64,000 nt of DNA from Rhodoglobus sp. (GTDB lineage: Bacteria > Actinomycetota > Actinomycetes > Actinomycetales > Microbacteriaceae), in contig JAODAV010000027.1 in the NCBI GenBank assembly GCA_025463605.1, forward strand, positions 62,001-126,000, written 5' to 3'. A model generated the notes under the pieces. That model searched no databases, was not told the DNA's origin, and worked only from the letters and a program-made list of their open reading frames with translations. The number at the start of each line of letters is the position of its first letter. Position 1 is the first letter of the stretch. Below are positions 52,787-61,836 of the stretch, piece by piece. Position numbers and translations under genes: made by a program.

Positions 52787-53908
52787 CTACAGATCAGCGT
52801 GCAGCTGCCACACCTTCTCGGCCGCGCTGCGCCAGGTGTACGCCTTGGCCCGGTCGAGCCCGGAGTACCTGAGGCGCTCCGCGAGACCCGAGTCGTCGAG
52901 CACCGAGGTGATGGCCTGGGCGAGGCGGTCGGGGTAGCCCTCCTCGTCGTCGCGCTCCACGGCGAGTCCGGCATCCGCAGACAGTTCGAGCAGTGCGGGC
53001 GCATCGGAGTGCACGACGGGCGTGCCGAGCATGAAGGACTCGAGGATGGGCATCCCGAACCCTTCTTCGATGTTGGGGTAGGCGAAGACGGCGGCGCGCG
53101 AAATCGCGACGGCGAGGTCGGGGTCGCTCAAGCGGCCGAGCCCGCGCACTCGTTCGGGCGCGAGACCGGCTTCGGCGACTGCGGCCACGAGGTCCGCGTC
53201 GTCAGGGTCGGGCCCGACGAGCAGCAGCGGCACCGAAACGCCCGCCATGCCCCGGATGAGCTGGTCGATGCCCCGGCGAGGTTCGATGCCCCCGATCGCG
53301 AGTACATACCGCTCGGGAAGCTCGAGTTGGGACGCGCGCGAGTCCGCGTCGACCGGCACCACGAGTGCGGTGCTGGGGGCTCCGGGGATCACGCGGATCC
53401 GGTCCCCGAAGTCGACGAGGTCGGCGAGCTGGTCTGCGACGGAGTGGCTCGGCACGACGACGGCGTCCGCGTACTTCTGGGCGCGCTTGACCATGCCCTT
53501 CTGCCACGAGACGGATCGCGGGGTGAGCGAATCCGGGTGCGACCACGCGACGGTGTCGTGCACGGTCACGGCGATCTGATCGCCGGTGTTGAGGCGGTCG
53601 TGGCGGGCGAGCGGCGCGAGCAGGCTCGTCGCGTGCAGCATGCCCGTGCCGGGTAGTCGCGTGAAGCCGTGCTGCCAGGCCTGACGAAGTTCGCGCCGGG
53701 CGAGGGAGCTCTTGTGCAGCGCGGCGAGCCCGGGCAAGCGGTCGGCGATCAGTTCGTAGTCGGTCTCGGGGGAGGCGGAGACGAAACCTTCGACGTAGAC
53801 GCCGCGCGGGGCGGTGGCGATGAGCTGCCGCGTCAGTTCTAACGTGTAGCGCGAGACGCTTGCCGAGTTCGCGAGCATCTCATCGAGGATGACGCGCAGC
53901 GTGGTCAT
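52787..53908 (-). CDS. GT4-family glycosyltransferase, probable rhamnosyl/mannosyl-transferase
   Basis: This 373-residue GT-B enzyme starts LRVILDEMLANSASVSRYTL. The acceptor half contains VTVHDTVAWSHPDSLTPRSV and the hinge VVVPSHSVADQLADL. The donor half has LAIGGIEPRRGIDQLI and the EX7E region ANIEEGFG-like YPNIEEGFGMPILESFMLGT. It overlaps rfbD by 4 nt, so dTDP-rhamnose is a plausible donor. Last gene of the minus-strand operon. Confidence 0.88.
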   Translation of the reverse strand: MTTLRVILDEMLANSASVSRYTLELTRQLIATAPRGVYVEGFVSASPETDYELIADRLPGLAALHKSSLARRELRQAWQHGFTRLPGTGMLHATSLLAPLARHDRLNTGDQIAVTVHDTVAWSHPDSLTPRSVSWQKGMVKRAQKYADAVVVPSHSVADQLADLVDFGDRIRVIPGAPSTALVVPVDADSRASQLELPERYVLAIGGIEPRRGIDQLIRGMAGVSVPLLLVGPDPDDADLVAAVAEAGLAPERVRGLGRLSDPDLAVAISRAAVFAYPNIEEGFGMPILESFMLGTPVVHSDAPALLELSADAGLAVERDDEEGYPDRLAQAITSVLDDSGLAERLRYSGLDRAKAYTWRSAAEKVWQLHADL

Positions 53909-54774
53909 TCGGCTCCCAAGGCTCCCGTGCTGAAGGCGTCGCGCAAGGCGGTCATCCAGTCTCGCATCGGCGGGAGACCGGCTCGACCCCAGGCATCGTG
54001 GCCGAGTACCGAGTACGCGGGCCGTGGTGCCGGCCGCACAAAACGGGCACTTTCGGTCGGCTTGACCCTATCAGGATCGTTGCCGCCCAGTTCGAAGACC
54101 GCTTTCGCGAACCCGAACCAGCTCGTCTCGCCGGAGTTGGTGCCGTGGTAGACGCCCGCGGGCGCGCCGGCGTCGAGCAGCGCGACGATATGCCCCGCGA
54201 GGTCCGTCGTCCAGGTGGGCTGTCCGAGCTGGTCGGTCACTACATCGACCGTGTCGCGCTCGGCGGCCAGGCGCAGCATCGTCTTGGCGAAGTTGGGGCC
54301 GTGCTGCCCGTAGAGCCAGGCCGTGCGCACGATGAAAGTTGCGCCGGGGTTGAGCTCCAGCGCCAACCGCTCACCCTCGGCCTTCGTGCGGCCGTACGCC
54401 GACACCGGGTTGAGCGGCGCGTCCTCTGGGTACGGGCTCGTCGCCGCGCCGTCGAAGACGTAGTCGGTGGAGACCTGCACGAGTGCGGAGCCGTGACGGG
54501 CGGCGGCACGCGCGAGGTTGCCGGCGCCGAGAGCGTTGATGCTGCGCGCTTCGTCTTCGTGCGTCTCCGCGTCGTCGACCTTCGTGTAGGCGGCAGCGTT
54601 GACGATCACGTCGAAGCCCTCGGTCGCCTCGGCGACTGCGTCGGCGTCGGTGACATCGAGCTGCGCACGCGACAGGCCCGTGGCATCCCGGCCCTGAAGG
54701 GCAGTGAGCAGATCGGTGCCGAGCATTCCGCTCGCGCCGGTGACCAGGTATTTCATGGGCGCAGTGGTGGTCAC
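53905..54774 (-). CDS. rfbD: dTDP-4-dehydrorhamnose reductase
   Basis: RfbD makes dTDP-L-rhamnose in the last step of that pathway. The 289-residue SDR has MKYLVTGASGMLGTDLLTAL, DVIVNAAAYTKVDDAETHED, STDYVFDGAATSPYPEDAPL with catalytic YGRTK next. The GTG at 54774 overlaps the rfbB stop by 4 nt, with AAGGAG about 11 nt upstream; the ATG at 54756, six codons later, begins the homologous part and is an alternative. The operon order here is epimerase, rfbB, rfbD, glycosyltransferase. Confidence 0.94.
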   Translation of the reverse strand: MTTTAPMKYLVTGASGMLGTDLLTALQGRDATGLSRAQLDVTDADAVAEATEGFDVIVNAAAYTKVDDAETHEDEARSINALGAGNLARAAARHGSALVQVSTDYVFDGAATSPYPEDAPLNPVSAYGRTKAEGERLALELNPGATFIVRTAWLYGQHGPNFAKTMLRLAAERDTVDVVTDQLGQPTWTTDLAGHIVALLDAGAPAGVYHGTNSGETSWFGFAKAVFELGGNDPDRVKPTESARFVRPAPRPAYSVLGHDAWGRAGLPPMRDWMTALRDAFSTGALGAE

Positions 54775-55754
54775 AGTGCCGCGCGCTCCTTGAGGGGCTC
54801 CCACCATGCCCGATTGTCGCGGTACCACTGCACGACGTCGGCGAGCCCCTGCTCGAACGGCACGAGCGGCTCGTACCCGAGCTCCCCGCGGATCTTGGAG
54901 ATGTCGACCGAGTAGCGCAGGTCGTGGCCGAGGCGGTCCTGTACGCGATCGACGTACGACCAGTCCTTGCCCGTGGCATCGAGCAGCAGTTGCGTGAGCT
55001 CTTTGTTGGTGAGCTCGGTGCCGCCGCCGATGTTGTAGATCTCGCCGGCGCGCCCGTTCACGAGCACCATGGCGATGCCGCGCGTGTGGTCGTCGACGTG
55101 CAGCCAGTCCCGGATGTTGTTGCCCTCGCCGTAGAGCGGCACGTGCTTGTCGTCGATGAGGTTGGTGACGAAGAGCGGGATGACCTTCTCGGGGAAGTGG
55201 TACGGCCCGTAGTTGTTGGAGCAGCGCGTGATCGACAAGTTCATGCCGTGCGTGCGGAAGTAGCTGCGCGCGAGCAGGTCACTGCCGGCCTTCGAGGCGG
55301 AGTACGGCGAGTTCGGTTCGAGGGGCTGCTTCTCGTCCCACGAGCCTTCCGCGATCGACCCGTACACCTCGTCGGTTGACACGTGCACGAAGCGCGCGAC
55401 GCCGGCGCGGAGCGCGGCATCCAGCAGCCTCTGGGTTCCGAGCACATTGGTTTCGACGAAGATTCCGGAGTCCCGCACCGACCGGTCGACGTGCGACTCG
55501 GCCGCGAAGTGCACGATCGCGTCCACGCCGGGCAGCAGACCGTCGAGCAGGGCCGCGTCGCGGATGTCGCCGTGCACAAAGGAGTACCGCGCGCTTTCCG
55601 CCACAGGCTGAAGGTTCTCGAGGTTGCCCGAGTACGTGAGTGCGTCGAGAACGACGATCTCCGCTCCCTCGAGGCCCGGATAGGCATCCTGCAGCGCGCG
55701 CCGCACGAAGTTCGAGCCGATGAACCCGGCGCCGCCGGTGACGAGAATTCTCAT
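54771..55754 (-). CDS. rfbB: dTDP-glucose 4,6-dehydratase
   Basis: RfbB removes water from dTDP-glucose to give the 4-keto-6-deoxy sugar. The 327 residues include MRILVTGGAGFIGSNFVRRA, FAAESHVDRSVRDSGIFVET, VSTDEVYGSIAEGSW and the catalytic YSASKAGSDLLARSY, then CSNNYGPYHFPEKVIPL. This is a complete, typical member. It overlaps genes on both sides by 4 nt. Confidence 0.97.
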   Translation of the reverse strand: MRILVTGGAGFIGSNFVRRALQDAYPGLEGAEIVVLDALTYSGNLENLQPVAESARYSFVHGDIRDAALLDGLLPGVDAIVHFAAESHVDRSVRDSGIFVETNVLGTQRLLDAALRAGVARFVHVSTDEVYGSIAEGSWDEKQPLEPNSPYSASKAGSDLLARSYFRTHGMNLSITRCSNNYGPYHFPEKVIPLFVTNLIDDKHVPLYGEGNNIRDWLHVDDHTRGIAMVLVNGRAGEIYNIGGGTELTNKELTQLLLDATGKDWSYVDRVQDRLGHDLRYSVDISKIRGELGYEPLVPFEQGLADVVQWYRDNRAWWEPLKERAAL

Positions 55755-56722
55755 GGTCTCTTCCGTTCGGAGGGCGGGAACTCCGCCTCGATGGTTCGCT
55801 TGATGCCTTCGGCGAGCGAGTAGCGCGGTCGGTATCCGGTGGATTCGAGGCGGTCGGTGTTGACCGTCGTGTCTGAGACGAACTTGCGGATGCGAATGGC
55901 GCTGATCGGGAACGTCCTGCGGCTCGCTCGCGCCACGAGGTCGAGCGCGTGGCCGGCGGCCAGGCCGAGGCGAAGCGGCAGCCGGAGGTTGTTACCGCGC
56001 AGGTCCATCGTCGACCGCAGAACGTCGATGAGTTCACGCGTGCTCAGATCGGGCTTGTCGGCGTAATTGCTCGTGTGCACGCCCGGCGGTGAGTCGAGCA
56101 GGTCGGCGAGATACTCGACGATGTTGCCGACGTAGGTCATCGACTTCTTGTTCGACCCTGTGCCGACCATGATGAACCGGCCGGACGACACCTGGCGCGC
56201 GAGGGTGTACACGTTGCCGCGGTTACCCTCGCCGAACACGACTGAGGGGCGCACGATCACGAGCGATCGCGCGGGGTCTTCAGCGGCCCATGCGCGGTAC
56301 ACCTTCTCGGCCTCGAGCTTGGTGCGGCCGTAGTCGTTGTACGGCTCGGGAACCGAATCCTCGGCGGCGTCGTTCTTGTCGAGCCCGTAGACGGCGACGG
56401 AACTCGTGAACAGGATGCGCTCGATACCGTTGAGCTTCGCAGCAGCGATAACGGCGCGGGCTCCATCGACGTTGATCTCGTCGTAGAGGGACACGGGGCG
56501 CACGTCGTCGCGGTGCGCGGCCGCGAGGTTCACGATGATGTCGTGACCGGCCGCGGTCGCCGCGATCGCGGCTGTGTCGGTGACTTCGCCGATCGTGGTG
56601 ATGCCGTCGATGACCGGAGAGTCGATGCGGTCGTAGTTGCGGACCTCGTGCCCGCGCTCGCGCAGCACCTCGAGAAGTCGAGAGCCGATGAAGCCGCTGC
56701 CGCCGATCACGAACACGCGCAT
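55751..56722 (-). CDS. NAD-dependent sugar epimerase/dehydratase
   Basis: This 323-residue extended SDR starts MRVFVIGGSGFIGSRLLEVL. It has VNLAAAHRDDVRPVSLYDEI, then FTSSVAVYG and the catalytic YGRTKLEAEKVYR. The C-terminal half resembles UDP-sugar epimerases (SNKKSMTYVGNIVEYLADLL). AGGAG 4 nt upstream of the ATG fixes the start at 56722, against the longer frame to 56980. The sugar is not clear. Confidence 0.88.
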   Translation of the reverse strand: MRVFVIGGSGFIGSRLLEVLRERGHEVRNYDRIDSPVIDGITTIGEVTDTAAIAATAAGHDIIVNLAAAHRDDVRPVSLYDEINVDGARAVIAAAKLNGIERILFTSSVAVYGLDKNDAAEDSVPEPYNDYGRTKLEAEKVYRAWAAEDPARSLVIVRPSVVFGEGNRGNVYTLARQVSSGRFIMVGTGSNKKSMTYVGNIVEYLADLLDSPPGVHTSNYADKPDLSTRELIDVLRSTMDLRGNNLRLPLRLGLAAGHALDLVARASRRTFPISAIRIRKFVSDTTVNTDRLESTGYRPRYSLAEGIKRTIEAEFPPSERKRP

Positions 56723-56748
56723 CCGACTCCTACCGCCCTTCGCCGGGG

Positions 56749-57696
56749 TCACCAGATGCCCAGCACGATCAACAGTCCAATTATCCGCTGATCCCGCCGA
56801 CGCCGTCGCAGCTGCCCCGATTGGGATGCGAGTCGCTGCCTTGCCCGGAACCCGTGGGACCCCAGCAGGCCGTGCATCCGTTCGAGCGGCTGGCGGATCG
56901 CGGGGGGCGCCACCTCGAGGCCCACCGCCGCGAGTACGAGGGCCTGGCGGCGGTGCCAGCGATTGCGCACCAGGTGCCACCGCTCAACCGCGGATGACAG
57001 ACCGACATTGGCGCCGCGCACGTTCTCGTCATGCTGGCGGTAGTCGACGGAGACGACATCGTCGATGAGCCACCTCCAGCCGGAGGCGCGGGCGATCGCG
57101 TACACGAGGCAGTCGTGGAAGTCGGCCTGCCGGGCAGTGCTGGACTCCGAATCGAGCAGTCGCCTGGTGAGCTCGAACAACCGCGGCGATATGAGGAAGG
57201 TGGAGCCGGGGCCAGGGCTCTCAAGGAGGTAGTCGAAGTCCACCTGCGGGTAGCTCTTGCGGATGAGGGTGCGGCGGCCGGCGCTGTCGAATGCCGTGAC
57301 ATCGGACGAGACCCCGTCGTATCCCTGGGAGAGCAGTTCGGCGTGCCTGGCGAGCTTGCCGGGCATCCATAGGTCGTCCTGGTCCGCAAAGGCGACGAGG
57401 GAACCGGCGGCCACGGGAGCGTGCCGGATGAGGCGGTAGAAGTTCGCGGCGGCGCTGCCCGAGGCGCCCATGGGCTCAAGCACGGTGAGACGCGGTTCTT
57501 TCTCAGCCTGCGCGAGCAGCCAAGCGCCCGTTCCGTCGGTCGACTCGTCGTCGAGCGCGATCACGTGCACATCGACATGCTGCTGGTCGAGGATGCTCGT
57601 CAGCTGTTCGGGCAGCCACCTCATGCCATCGCGAGTCGCCATGAGAACCGTCACGCTGGCAACAGCGATCGGGGCGGCCTCGGGGGACTGGGACAT
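56749..57696 (-). CDS. GT2-family glycosyltransferase
   Basis: This 315-residue GT-A enzyme has VTVLMATRDGMRWLPEQLTS, the DDESTDGTGAWLL motif, FADQDDLWMPGKLARHAELL (the DxD-like metal site) and a C-terminal basic stretch RQRLASQSGQLRRRRRDQR followed by a hydrophobic end that may bind the membrane. It resembles the GT2 protein at 59.4-60.4 kb (QDDVW motif there), probably a paralogue. TATCAT at 57706-57711 lies 9 nt before the ATG, giving a very short leader. Confidence 0.88.
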   Translation of the reverse strand: MSQSPEAAPIAVASVTVLMATRDGMRWLPEQLTSILDQQHVDVHVIALDDESTDGTGAWLLAQAEKEPRLTVLEPMGASGSAAANFYRLIRHAPVAAGSLVAFADQDDLWMPGKLARHAELLSQGYDGVSSDVTAFDSAGRRTLIRKSYPQVDFDYLLESPGPGSTFLISPRLFELTRRLLDSESSTARQADFHDCLVYAIARASGWRWLIDDVVSVDYRQHDENVRGANVGLSSAVERWHLVRNRWHRRQALVLAAVGLEVAPPAIRQPLERMHGLLGSHGFRARQRLASQSGQLRRRRRDQRIIGLLIVLGIW

Positions 57697-57733
57697 AGGT
57701 ACCCAATGATAGTTCTAGGCTAGATTGATTCGC

Positions 57734-57745
57734 GGCCGATCGGCC
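57734..57745. promoter_or_regulatory. Perfect 12-bp palindrome before the exporter gene
   Basis: GGCCGATCGGCC lies 8 nt after a TAGATT hexamer (57721-57726), about where transcription would begin. It is a candidate operator for the exporter operon. Confidence 0.4.
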
Positions 57746-57765
57746 CCGTCCCGGTTTGAGGTGGC

Positions 57766-58602
57766 ATGCGATATCTGAAGGAAGTCTTCGCTGCGCGCGA
57801 GCTTCTCGCAAACCTCACGCTCCGCGAAATCCGGGGTAAGTACAAGCGCACGGTATTCGGCCAGCTCTGGTCGTTGGCCAACCCGCTCGCCCTCACACTC
57901 ATCTACACCTTCGTGTTCGGTTTCATCTTCCGCGTTCCCCTGGAGCCGGGCGATCCGAGCGGGCTCAAGGTCTTCGCCCTGTGGCTGCTCTGTGGACTCC
58001 TGCCCTGGACTTTCTTCGCGAACGTCGTCAACCTCGGGCTGGGTTCGCTCGTTGCCAACGCGAACCTCATACAGAAGGTCTACTTCACCAGGGTGGTTCT
58101 CCCACTCTCGATCGTCGGCTCGAGCGCGTACAACTGGCTGTTCGAGATGGGCGTGCTGCTCGTGGTGCTCACGATCGCTGGGGCATTCGTACTGCCGTGG
58201 ATCCCGCTGCTGATCGTGATCATGATCCTGCTGATGGTGTTCGCCGCGGGAGTGGCACTCATGCTGTCGATCGCGAACGTGTACTTTCGCGACACCCAAT
58301 ACTTTCTGAGCATCGTCCTCCAGATCTGGATGTACCTCACGCCGATCATCTACCCGCTCTCGCTCGTCGAGGCGGAATCGGACAAGCTCGGGGGGCTGTT
58401 CGGAACGTCGATCACTGTGGCCGACGTCTACGGGCTCAACCCCATGGTGCATTTCGTGAACGTGTTCCGGCAGTTGCTCTACGACAACCGGTGGCCCGAC
58501 CTCAACGAATGGCTGATCTGCCTCGCCTGGGCCGTCGGCTCCCTGGTGCTCGGCTTGATCGTGTTCCGGCGCAACGAGAAGCGATTGGCGGAAGTTCTGT
58601 GA
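57766..58602 (+). CDS. Polysaccharide ABC exporter permease (Wzm/TagG type)
   Basis: This 278-residue ABC-2 type permease has six hydrophobic helices. The N-terminus shows RELLANLTLREIRGKYKRTV, the cytoplasmic start typical of Wzm/TagG, and FGQLWSLANPLALTLIYTFV follows. It exports a lipid-linked glycan with the ATPase next to it. GAGG stands 4 nt before the ATG. The ATPase gene overlaps its stop by 4 nt. Confidence 0.93.
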   Translation: MRYLKEVFAARELLANLTLREIRGKYKRTVFGQLWSLANPLALTLIYTFVFGFIFRVPLEPGDPSGLKVFALWLLCGLLPWTFFANVVNLGLGSLVANANLIQKVYFTRVVLPLSIVGSSAYNWLFEMGVLLVVLTIAGAFVLPWIPLLIVIMILLMVFAAGVALMLSIANVYFRDTQYFLSIVLQIWMYLTPIIYPLSLVEAESDKLGGLFGTSITVADVYGLNPMVHFVNVFRQLLYDNRWPDLNEWLICLAWAVGSLVLGLIVFRRNEKRLAEVL

Positions 58603-59348
58603 CCGACGACGTTGCGGTGCGTGTCGATCACGTGAGCAAGAGCTTCCGCCTGTACCACGAGCGCAACCAGACGATAAAGTCTGCGATCATGCGCGGACGC
58701 ACCTCGGTGCACGAGGATTTCTGGGCCTTGAAGGATGTCACGTTCGACGTTCCGCGGGGATCCACGTTCGGCCTCATCGGCAGCAACGGTTCCGGCAAGT
58801 CCACCCTGCTCAAGTGCCTCGCCAACATCTACTTCCCCAACAAGGGCACCATCGAGCACTTCGGCAAGATTGCCGCGATGCTCGAAGTCGGCTCCGGATT
58901 CCACACCGAGCTCTCCGGCAGGGAGAACATCTTCCTCAACGGCTCGATCCTCGGGATGTCGAAAAAGGAGATCGCGAGCAAGTACGACGAGATCGTCGCG
59001 TTCTCCGGGGTCGAGCAATTCATCGACCAGCCGGTCAAGAACTACTCGTCGGGCATGTACGTGCGCCTCGGTTTCGCCATCGCCATCAACGTCGACCCCG
59101 ACATCCTCGTCGTGGATGAGGTGCTCGCCGTGGGCGATGCCGAGTTCCAGGCGAAGTGCTTCACGAAGTTCAGGGACTTGCGGGCAGCTGGAAAGACCGT
59201 GATCCTCGTCAGCCACTCGATGGCTACCGTGAAGGAGATGTGCGACCAGGCCGCGTGGATCAATCACGGCGAGCTGATGACGGTGGGCCCGGCCGCCGAC
59301 ACAATCCAGGCTTACGAAAAGTCCCTCACCGGCGGCCCGGAAGGCTGA
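58599..59348 (+). CDS. Polysaccharide ABC exporter ATPase (Wzt/TagH type)
   Basis: This 249-residue ATPase has a Walker A LIGSNGSGKSTLLKCLANIY, the family-specific AAMLEVGSGFHTELSGRENI, signature NYSSGMYVRLGFAIAI and Walker B DILVVDEVLAVGD. It stops soon after the H-loop (ILVSHSMATVKEMCDQAAWI). The C-terminal carbohydrate-binding domain of long Wzt proteins is absent, so chain-length or end-group recognition must lie elsewhere. The GTG start at 58599 overlaps the permease by 4 nt. Confidence 0.94.
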   Translation: MTDDVAVRVDHVSKSFRLYHERNQTIKSAIMRGRTSVHEDFWALKDVTFDVPRGSTFGLIGSNGSGKSTLLKCLANIYFPNKGTIEHFGKIAAMLEVGSGFHTELSGRENIFLNGSILGMSKKEIASKYDEIVAFSGVEQFIDQPVKNYSSGMYVRLGFAIAINVDPDILVVDEVLAVGDAEFQAKCFTKFRDLRAAGKTVILVSHSMATVKEMCDQAAWINHGELMTVGPAADTIQAYEKSLTGGPEG

Positions 59349-59350
59349 TC

Positions 59351-60352
59351 GTGGCGCCCACCGGTTCGGTGTCCGTGGCGTTGTGCACTCACAACGGCGA
59401 GCGATTCGTCGGCGCGCAGCTCGACAGCATCTTCGCCCAGACCGTGGTTCCCGTCGAGCTCGTGGTCTCCGACGATGCCTCGACCGACTCGACACTCGAC
59501 ATCGTGGTCGAGCGTCACGCGGCGCACTCGGCCGCGGGCGGATCAGTCGCGCTGCGGATCCTGCGCAACACCCAGCCGCTGGGCGTGACCGGCAACTTCG
59601 AGCGGGCCATCCTGGCCTGCTCGAGCGAGCTCATCGCGCTCAGCGACCAGGATGACGTGTGGCGATCCGACCGGCTCGAGCGCTCGCTGGAATCGTTCGA
59701 GCGAGGGGCCGACGTGCTTCTGGTGCACAGCGATGCGCGGCTCGTCGATGCGGCGGGGACGGTCGTGCATCCTTCGCTGCTCGACGCGCTCGAGGTATCG
59801 ACCGAAGCGAGACGCGCGATCGTCTCGGGCGACGCATTCGCCCTGCTCCTGCACAGAAATCTCATGACCGGCGCGACCATGTGCATCAGGCGGTCTCTCG
59901 CGCAGACGGCAGCACCGTTCCCGCCCGGCTGGGTGCATGACGAATGGCTGGCGATCATCGCCTCAGCGGTCGGACGCATCGACCTCGTGCAGCAGCCACT
60001 CATCGACTACCGGCAGCACGGCGGCAACGAGATCGGGGCCGCAGACCTGTCGCTTCGGGTCAAGCTGGGCCGCCTCGTCGAGCCGGGCGCCGACCGCAAC
60101 CGGCGACTCCTGCAGCGTGCGCGATCGCTCGCCGAGCGGCTCCCGCTCATCGCCGGCGTCGCCCCTTCGCGCGTGGAGGCGGCCGCGCGCAAGGTGCTGC
60201 ACGAGGAGGCGAGGAGCGCCCTGCCCGCCTCGCGTTTGCGCCGCATCGGTCCCGTGATGCGCGAATGGCGCACAGGCCGGTACTCCGCGTTCGGCGGCGG
60301 CCTCAACGACGTCGCGCGTGACCTGATCCAGCCCCTGAAACCGGCCAGCTAA
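59351..60352 (+). CDS. GT2-family glycosyltransferase
   Basis: This 333-residue GT-A enzyme starts VSVALCTHNGERFVGAQLDS. It has VVSDDASTDSTLDIVVERHA and ALSDQDDVWRSDRLERSLES (metal site), then PGWVHDEWLAIIASAVGRID and LIDYRQHGGNEIGA. These features are typical of rhamnosyltransferase-like GT2 proteins. GTG start 2 nt after the exporter ATPase stop. The gene ends at the TAA in which the rfbC -10 begins. Confidence 0.9.
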   Translation: MAPTGSVSVALCTHNGERFVGAQLDSIFAQTVVPVELVVSDDASTDSTLDIVVERHAAHSAAGGSVALRILRNTQPLGVTGNFERAILACSSELIALSDQDDVWRSDRLERSLESFERGADVLLVHSDARLVDAAGTVVHPSLLDALEVSTEARRAIVSGDAFALLLHRNLMTGATMCIRRSLAQTAAPFPPGWVHDEWLAIIASAVGRIDLVQQPLIDYRQHGGNEIGAADLSLRVKLGRLVEPGADRNRRLLQRARSLAERLPLIAGVAPSRVEAAARKVLHEEARSALPASRLRRIGPVMREWRTGRYSAFGGGLNDVARDLIQPLKPAS

Positions 60353-60355
60353 GAT
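60350..60355 (+). promoter_or_regulatory. Leaderless -10 hexamer of rfbC
   Basis: TAAGAT includes the stop codon TAA of the glycosyltransferase and ends 7 nt before the GTG at 60363. Confidence 0.5.
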
Positions 60356-60362
60356 CGAGCAC

Positions 60363-60965
60363 GTGCAAATCCGCGAATTGTCGATCCCCGACGTCTTTGA
60401 GATAACGCCGGTGCAACGATCCGACGACCGCGGTGTCTTTCTCGAGTGGTACCGCTTCGACGTGCTCGAACAGACCATCGGGCATCCACTCGAGCTTCGA
60501 CAGGCCAACACGTCCGTCTCCAAGCGCGGTGTGGTTCGCGGCATCCATTTCGCGGATGTCCCTCGCGGCCAGGCGAAGTACGTGACGGTCACCCACGGGG
60601 CGGTTCTCGATTACGCGGTCGACATCCGCGTGGGTTCTCCCACTTTCGGCACGTGGGACTCGGTGTTGCTCGACACGGTCGACCGCAAGGCGATCTACCT
60701 GCCCGAAGGCATGGGCCACGCCTTCGTCGCGCTGACGGATGAAGCGACTGTCAGCTACCTCGTATCGGACACCTACAACCCCACCGCCGAGCACGGCATC
60801 GACCCGCTCGACGCGCAGGTCGCCCTCGTCTTTCCGCCTGAGGCAGGCGAACCACTGCTCTCGCCCAAAGACACCGAGGCGCCAACGCTCGCCGAAGCCG
60901 CCGACCAGGGTCTGCTCCCCAGCTGGGATGCGATGAAGACGTACTACGCGTCATTGGGGGGCTAG
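60363..60965 (+). CDS. rfbC: dTDP-4-dehydrorhamnose 3,5-epimerase
   Basis: RfbC epimerises the 4-keto sugar at C3 and C5. The 200-residue cupin protein has [20 protein letters not shown], the [20 protein letters not shown] segment with catalytic His, [20 protein letters not shown] with the second, and [20 protein letters not shown] then YLVSDTYNP. The GTG start is set by the adjacent -10. rfbA starts 1 nt after its stop. Confidence 0.96.
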   Translation: MQIRELSIPDVFEITPVQRSDDRGVFLEWYRFDVLEQTIGHPLELRQANTSVSKRGVVRGIHFADVPRGQAKYVTVTHGAVLDYAVDIRVGSPTFGTWDSVLLDTVDRKAIYLPEGMGHAFVALTDEATVSYLVSDTYNPTAEHGIDPLDAQVALVFPPEAGEPLLSPKDTEAPTLAEAADQGLLPSWDAMKTYYASLGG

Positions 60966-60966
60966 C

Positions 60967-61836
60967 GTGCGCGGGATCATTCTGGCCGGAGGTTCGGGCA
61001 CGAGACTCTGGCCCATCACGCGCGGCATCTCGAAGCAGCTCATGCCCATCTACGACAAGCCGATGGTCTACTACCCGCTGTCGACCCTCATGATGGCGGG
61101 CATCAAGGAGATCCTCGTCATCACGACCCCTGAGTACAACGAGCAATTCCGGGCATTGCTCGGCGACGGCAGCGATCTCGGAATCAGGATCGAATACGCC
61201 ACACAGCCGTCGCCAGACGGCCTCGCCCAGGCTTTCATCATCGGCGAGGAGTTCATCGGCGACGAGAGCGTAGCCCTCGTTCTCGGCGACAATATCTTCC
61301 ACGGTGCCGGCCTGGGGTCATCCCTGCGGTCGAACGGCGAGATCGACGGCGGCCTGATCTTCGCGTACCACGTCTCGAACCCGAGCGCGTATGGCGTGGT
61401 GGAGTTTGATGGCGCGATGAAGGCCATTTCCATTGAGGAGAAGCCAGCGGTGCCCAAGAGCAATTACGCAGTGCCCGGTCTGTACTTCTACGACAATTCC
61501 GTCGTCGAGATCGCGAAGTCGATCGAGCCGAGTGCGCGGGGCGAGCTCGAGATCTCCACGGTCAACGAGCGCTACCTCGACCAGGGCCGCCTCCAGGTGC
61601 AGGTGCTCGACCGGGGCACCGCATGGCTCGACACCGGAACGTTCGAGTCGATGATGCAGGCCTCGGAATACGTGCGGGTCATCGAAGATCGCCAGGGCTT
61701 CAAGATCGGCTGCATCGAGGAGATCGCCTGGCGGGCCGGGTGGATCGATGACGACCAACTCGCGACCCTCGCGACGCCCCTCGCCAAGAGCGGTTACGGC
61801 ATCTATCTGCGCGGCCTGCTCGGAGCCGATTCATGA
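60967..61836 (+). CDS. rfbA: Glucose-1-phosphate thymidylyltransferase
   Basis: RfbA makes dTDP-glucose, the first step of the rhamnose pathway. The 289-residue protein opens [20 protein letters not shown] and [20 protein letters not shown], then [20 protein letters not shown] and [20 protein letters not shown]. This is the full length of RmlA. It shares 4 nt with the acyltransferase gene. The two halves of the pathway (rfbA/rfbC here, rfbB/rfbD at 54-56 kb) are on opposite strands. Confidence 0.97.
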   Translation: MRGIILAGGSGTRLWPITRGISKQLMPIYDKPMVYYPLSTLMMAGIKEILVITTPEYNEQFRALLGDGSDLGIRIEYATQPSPDGLAQAFIIGEEFIGDESVALVLGDNIFHGAGLGSSLRSNGEIDGGLIFAYHVSNPSAYGVVEFDGAMKAISIEEKPAVPKSNYAVPGLYFYDNSVVEIAKSIEPSARGELEISTVNERYLDQGRLQVQVLDRGTAWLDTGTFESMMQASEYVRVIEDRQGFKIGCIEEIAWRAGWIDDDQLATLATPLAKSGYGIYLRGLLGADS

